A stretch of 13,553 bases of DNA from an uncultured Alphaproteobacteria bacterium. GTDB taxonomy: Bacteria > Pseudomonadota > Alphaproteobacteria > RF32 > CAG-239. The stretch spans positions 1 through 13,553 of the forward strand of contig CAKQKH010000030.1 of assembly GCA_934248075.1 (NCBI GenBank), given 5' to 3'. The notes under the pieces are model-generated. The model saw only the letters and a list, made by a program, of their open reading frames with translations. It ran no database searches and was not told the origin of the DNA. Numbering within the stretch: position 1 is the first letter of the stretch; each line of letters opens with the position of its first letter. Position numbers and translations under genes: made by a program. Below are positions 12,489-13,553 of the stretch, in pieces.

Positions 12489-13313
12489 ATGAAATGTGAT
12501 TGTGAAAAAGAAAAATGCAATTGCGGTCACGATGATTGCAATTGTGATAAAGATGGCTGCAAATGTGGCTGTGGCTGCGGTTGTGGTTGCGGTTGCAAGT
12601 GCGGCAAGCTGGCGGCGGTTTTGCTGTTGGCTTTGGGCATTGCTCTGGGCGGATTCTTCCCCGGATATTATTACTATCAGGCCAAAATCAATGCTAATTC
12701 CGTAACCGTAAAAGGTTTGGCGGAAATGGACGTTAAGGCTGATTTGGCCATTTGGAATTTGCGTTTTGTGATTATTTCTGATGATTTGAGCGCGGCGCAA
12801 CAAAAAATTACGGCTCAGCGCGGCGTTATTTATAAGTTTTTGACCGAACAGGGCTTTAAGTCTGAAGAAATCAGCGACGGCCGGATAGAAACCAATGACC
12901 TGATGGCTAATCCGTACCGCAACACTACCGACATGACCTCGCGTTTTATTGTTAATCAGACGATAACCGTGCGCTCGGCCAATGTTGAACTGGTTGACAA
13001 AGCGGTGCGCCAAAACGGCGATTTGGTTGCTGCCGGCATTATTCTGGACAATCAATACAGCTCGCCGGTTTCTTATATCTTCACCGGATTGAATCAGATC
13101 AAACCGCAGATGTTGGAACAGGCCACCAAAAACGCCGCCGCCGCGGCCGCGGAGTTCGCCAAAGCTTCTGACAGCAAAGTTGGCAATATTCGCCACGCCA
13201 GTCAGGGTGTGTTCTCTATCTTGCCACGCGAGCAGGGCGGCAATGAATCCGAGGCTCAGTCAATTGACAAGACGGTGCGGGTTGTTTCCACTGTTGAGTA
13301 TTGGTTGGATTAA
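12489..13313 (+). CDS. SIMPL-domain (DUF541, YggE-like) protein with an N-terminal cysteine-rich tail
   Basis: The 274-residue protein has three parts. Residues 1-40 carry 14 cysteines: CxC pairs at 3/5, 10/12, 17/19 and 24/26, seven residues apart, run into an alternating Cys-Gly stretch to C38. Residues 41-62 (LAAVLLLALGIALGGFFPGY) form one membrane helix or signal anchor. Residues about 68-272 are a SIMPL domain (SVTVKGLAEMDVKADLAIWN, then the typical ANVELVDKAV and QATKNAAAAAAEFAKA). SIMPL proteins such as E. coli YggE and Brucella BP26 are exported and linked to stress or envelope roles; their biochemistry is poorly known. The start is firm: GAGGA lies seven bases before ATG 12489. With lysines just before the helix, the cysteine tail should be cytoplasmic and the SIMPL domain periplasmic. 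The tail resembles a metallothionein and may bind Zn or Cu (inference). I know no relative with this tail. Confidence 0.9.
   Translation: MKCDCEKEKCNCGHDDCNCDKDGCKCGCGCGCGCGCKCGKLAAVLLLALGIALGGFFPGYYYYQAKINANSVTVKGLAEMDVKADLAIWNLRFVIISDDLSAAQQKITAQRGVIYKFLTEQGFKSEEISDGRIETNDLMANPYRNTTDMTSRFIVNQTITVRSANVELVDKAVRQNGDLVAAGIILDNQYSSPVSYIFTGLNQIKPQMLEQATKNAAAAAAEFAKASDSKVGNIRHASQGVFSILPREQGGNESEAQSIDKTVRVVSTVEYWLD
12564..12596 (+). repeat. In-frame TGYGGY hexamer repeat in the cysteine-rich tail
   Basis: Five consecutive TGYGGY units plus a final TGC encode the alternating Cys-Gly run (C26 to C36). The period is six bases, with only wobble-position differences, so unit number could change by slippage without breaking the frame. 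Confidence 0.8.
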
Positions 13314-13323
13314 GTAGGCGAGG

Positions 13324-13553
13324 CTGCCGAAGCCGGCAGGGGCATAAGCAAGAATTTACTCGCCGCTCACTGCGTTCGGGGCTTGGAATGGTGCGCTATC
13401 AGACTCCTGCCCTTGATTTCAAGGGAAGGTAGGGAAGGGTTTAAAATAAAGACTGTCATGCCTCTTTGCGGAAGCATTCTTCCGCAAAGTCAAGGCATCT
13501 ACCGTGCTGTTAGAATGTATTATCAGCACGGAAGATCGCTTGACCTCGGGCGA
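13324..13553. repeat. Modular palindromic repeat, copy D (cut by the window end)
   Basis: It begins with the tip hairpin CTGCCG-AAGC-CGGCAG (13324-13339), ten bases after the SIMPL stop codon. The left arm follows (about 13340-13402), then the CCCTTG-ATTT-CAAGGG hairpin with a GGTAGGGAAGGG tail. The first 99 bases of the core run from 13455. The stretch from the CCCTTG hairpin to the core is almost identical to copy B, and the visible core differs from B mainly at a single base (AGTCAAGGCAT instead of AGTCCAGGCAT). B and D are therefore the most recently related pair. The right arm lies outside the window. Confidence 0.85.

Noticed and set aside
12468..13196. 242-codon minus-strand frame
   Set aside because: It is antisense to the SIMPL gene, which has a strong ribosome site and a recognisable domain.

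Overview
The window looks like a chromosomal piece of an uncultured, probably host-associated Alphaproteobacterium. The evidence is the style of the family 4 uracil-DNA glycosylase (GCALK and PWRPPGNR motifs), the MepM-type M23 endopeptidase and the ~600-residue TPR lipoprotein. Assignment to a particular order (for example the gut RF32-type lineages) is only a guess. Base composition is mixed: the core genes are moderately GC-rich, while the gene at 49-390 and several spacers are very AT-rich. I see no transposase, integrase, phage gene or CRISPR array.

Layout. 1-400: a small AT-rich membrane protein. 437-686: the first copy (A) of a modular palindromic repeat, abutting the terminator of a minus-strand tRNA-Asp(GTC) that has its own promoter. 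1012-3100: an envelope M23 endopeptidase followed by an unknown protein. 3110-3499: an unknown minus-strand gene that converges on these. 3649-4590: two tandem paralogues, each with two membrane helices and a short ankyrin tail, closed by a rho-independent terminator. 4631-5049: repeat copy B. 5067-6845: a minus-strand TPR lipoprotein, divergent from the uracil-DNA glycosylase at 6983-7786. 7865-11007: a tight operon of two secreted, paralogous four-cysteine proteins and an Slt70-type lytic transglycosylase. 11008-11355: repeat copy C, starting on the base after the transglycosylase stop codon. 11548-12429: two small membrane proteins. 12489-13313: a SIMPL (DUF541/YggE-like) protein. 13324 to the window end: repeat copy D.

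Theme. Most recognisable genes act in the cell envelope: an endopeptidase and a transglycosylase that cut peptidoglycan, a TPR lipoprotein, exported proteins and a membrane-anchored SIMPL protein. The tRNA and the DNA repair glycosylase are housekeeping.

Two features stand out. The first is the repeat. Each copy has a 125-bp core (99 bp seen in D) that can fold into three arms closed by GTCAT/ATGAC. In B and C (and the visible part of D) the core is flanked by outer inverted repeats of about 55-70 bp, tipped by small hairpins whose sequence changes between copies while the pairing is kept. The second is the SIMPL protein, which begins with a 38-residue, 14-cysteine tail built from CxC pairs every seven residues, placed before a single membrane helix. 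It looks like a metallothionein-type module on the cytoplasmic side of a periplasmic protein, a combination I do not recognise.
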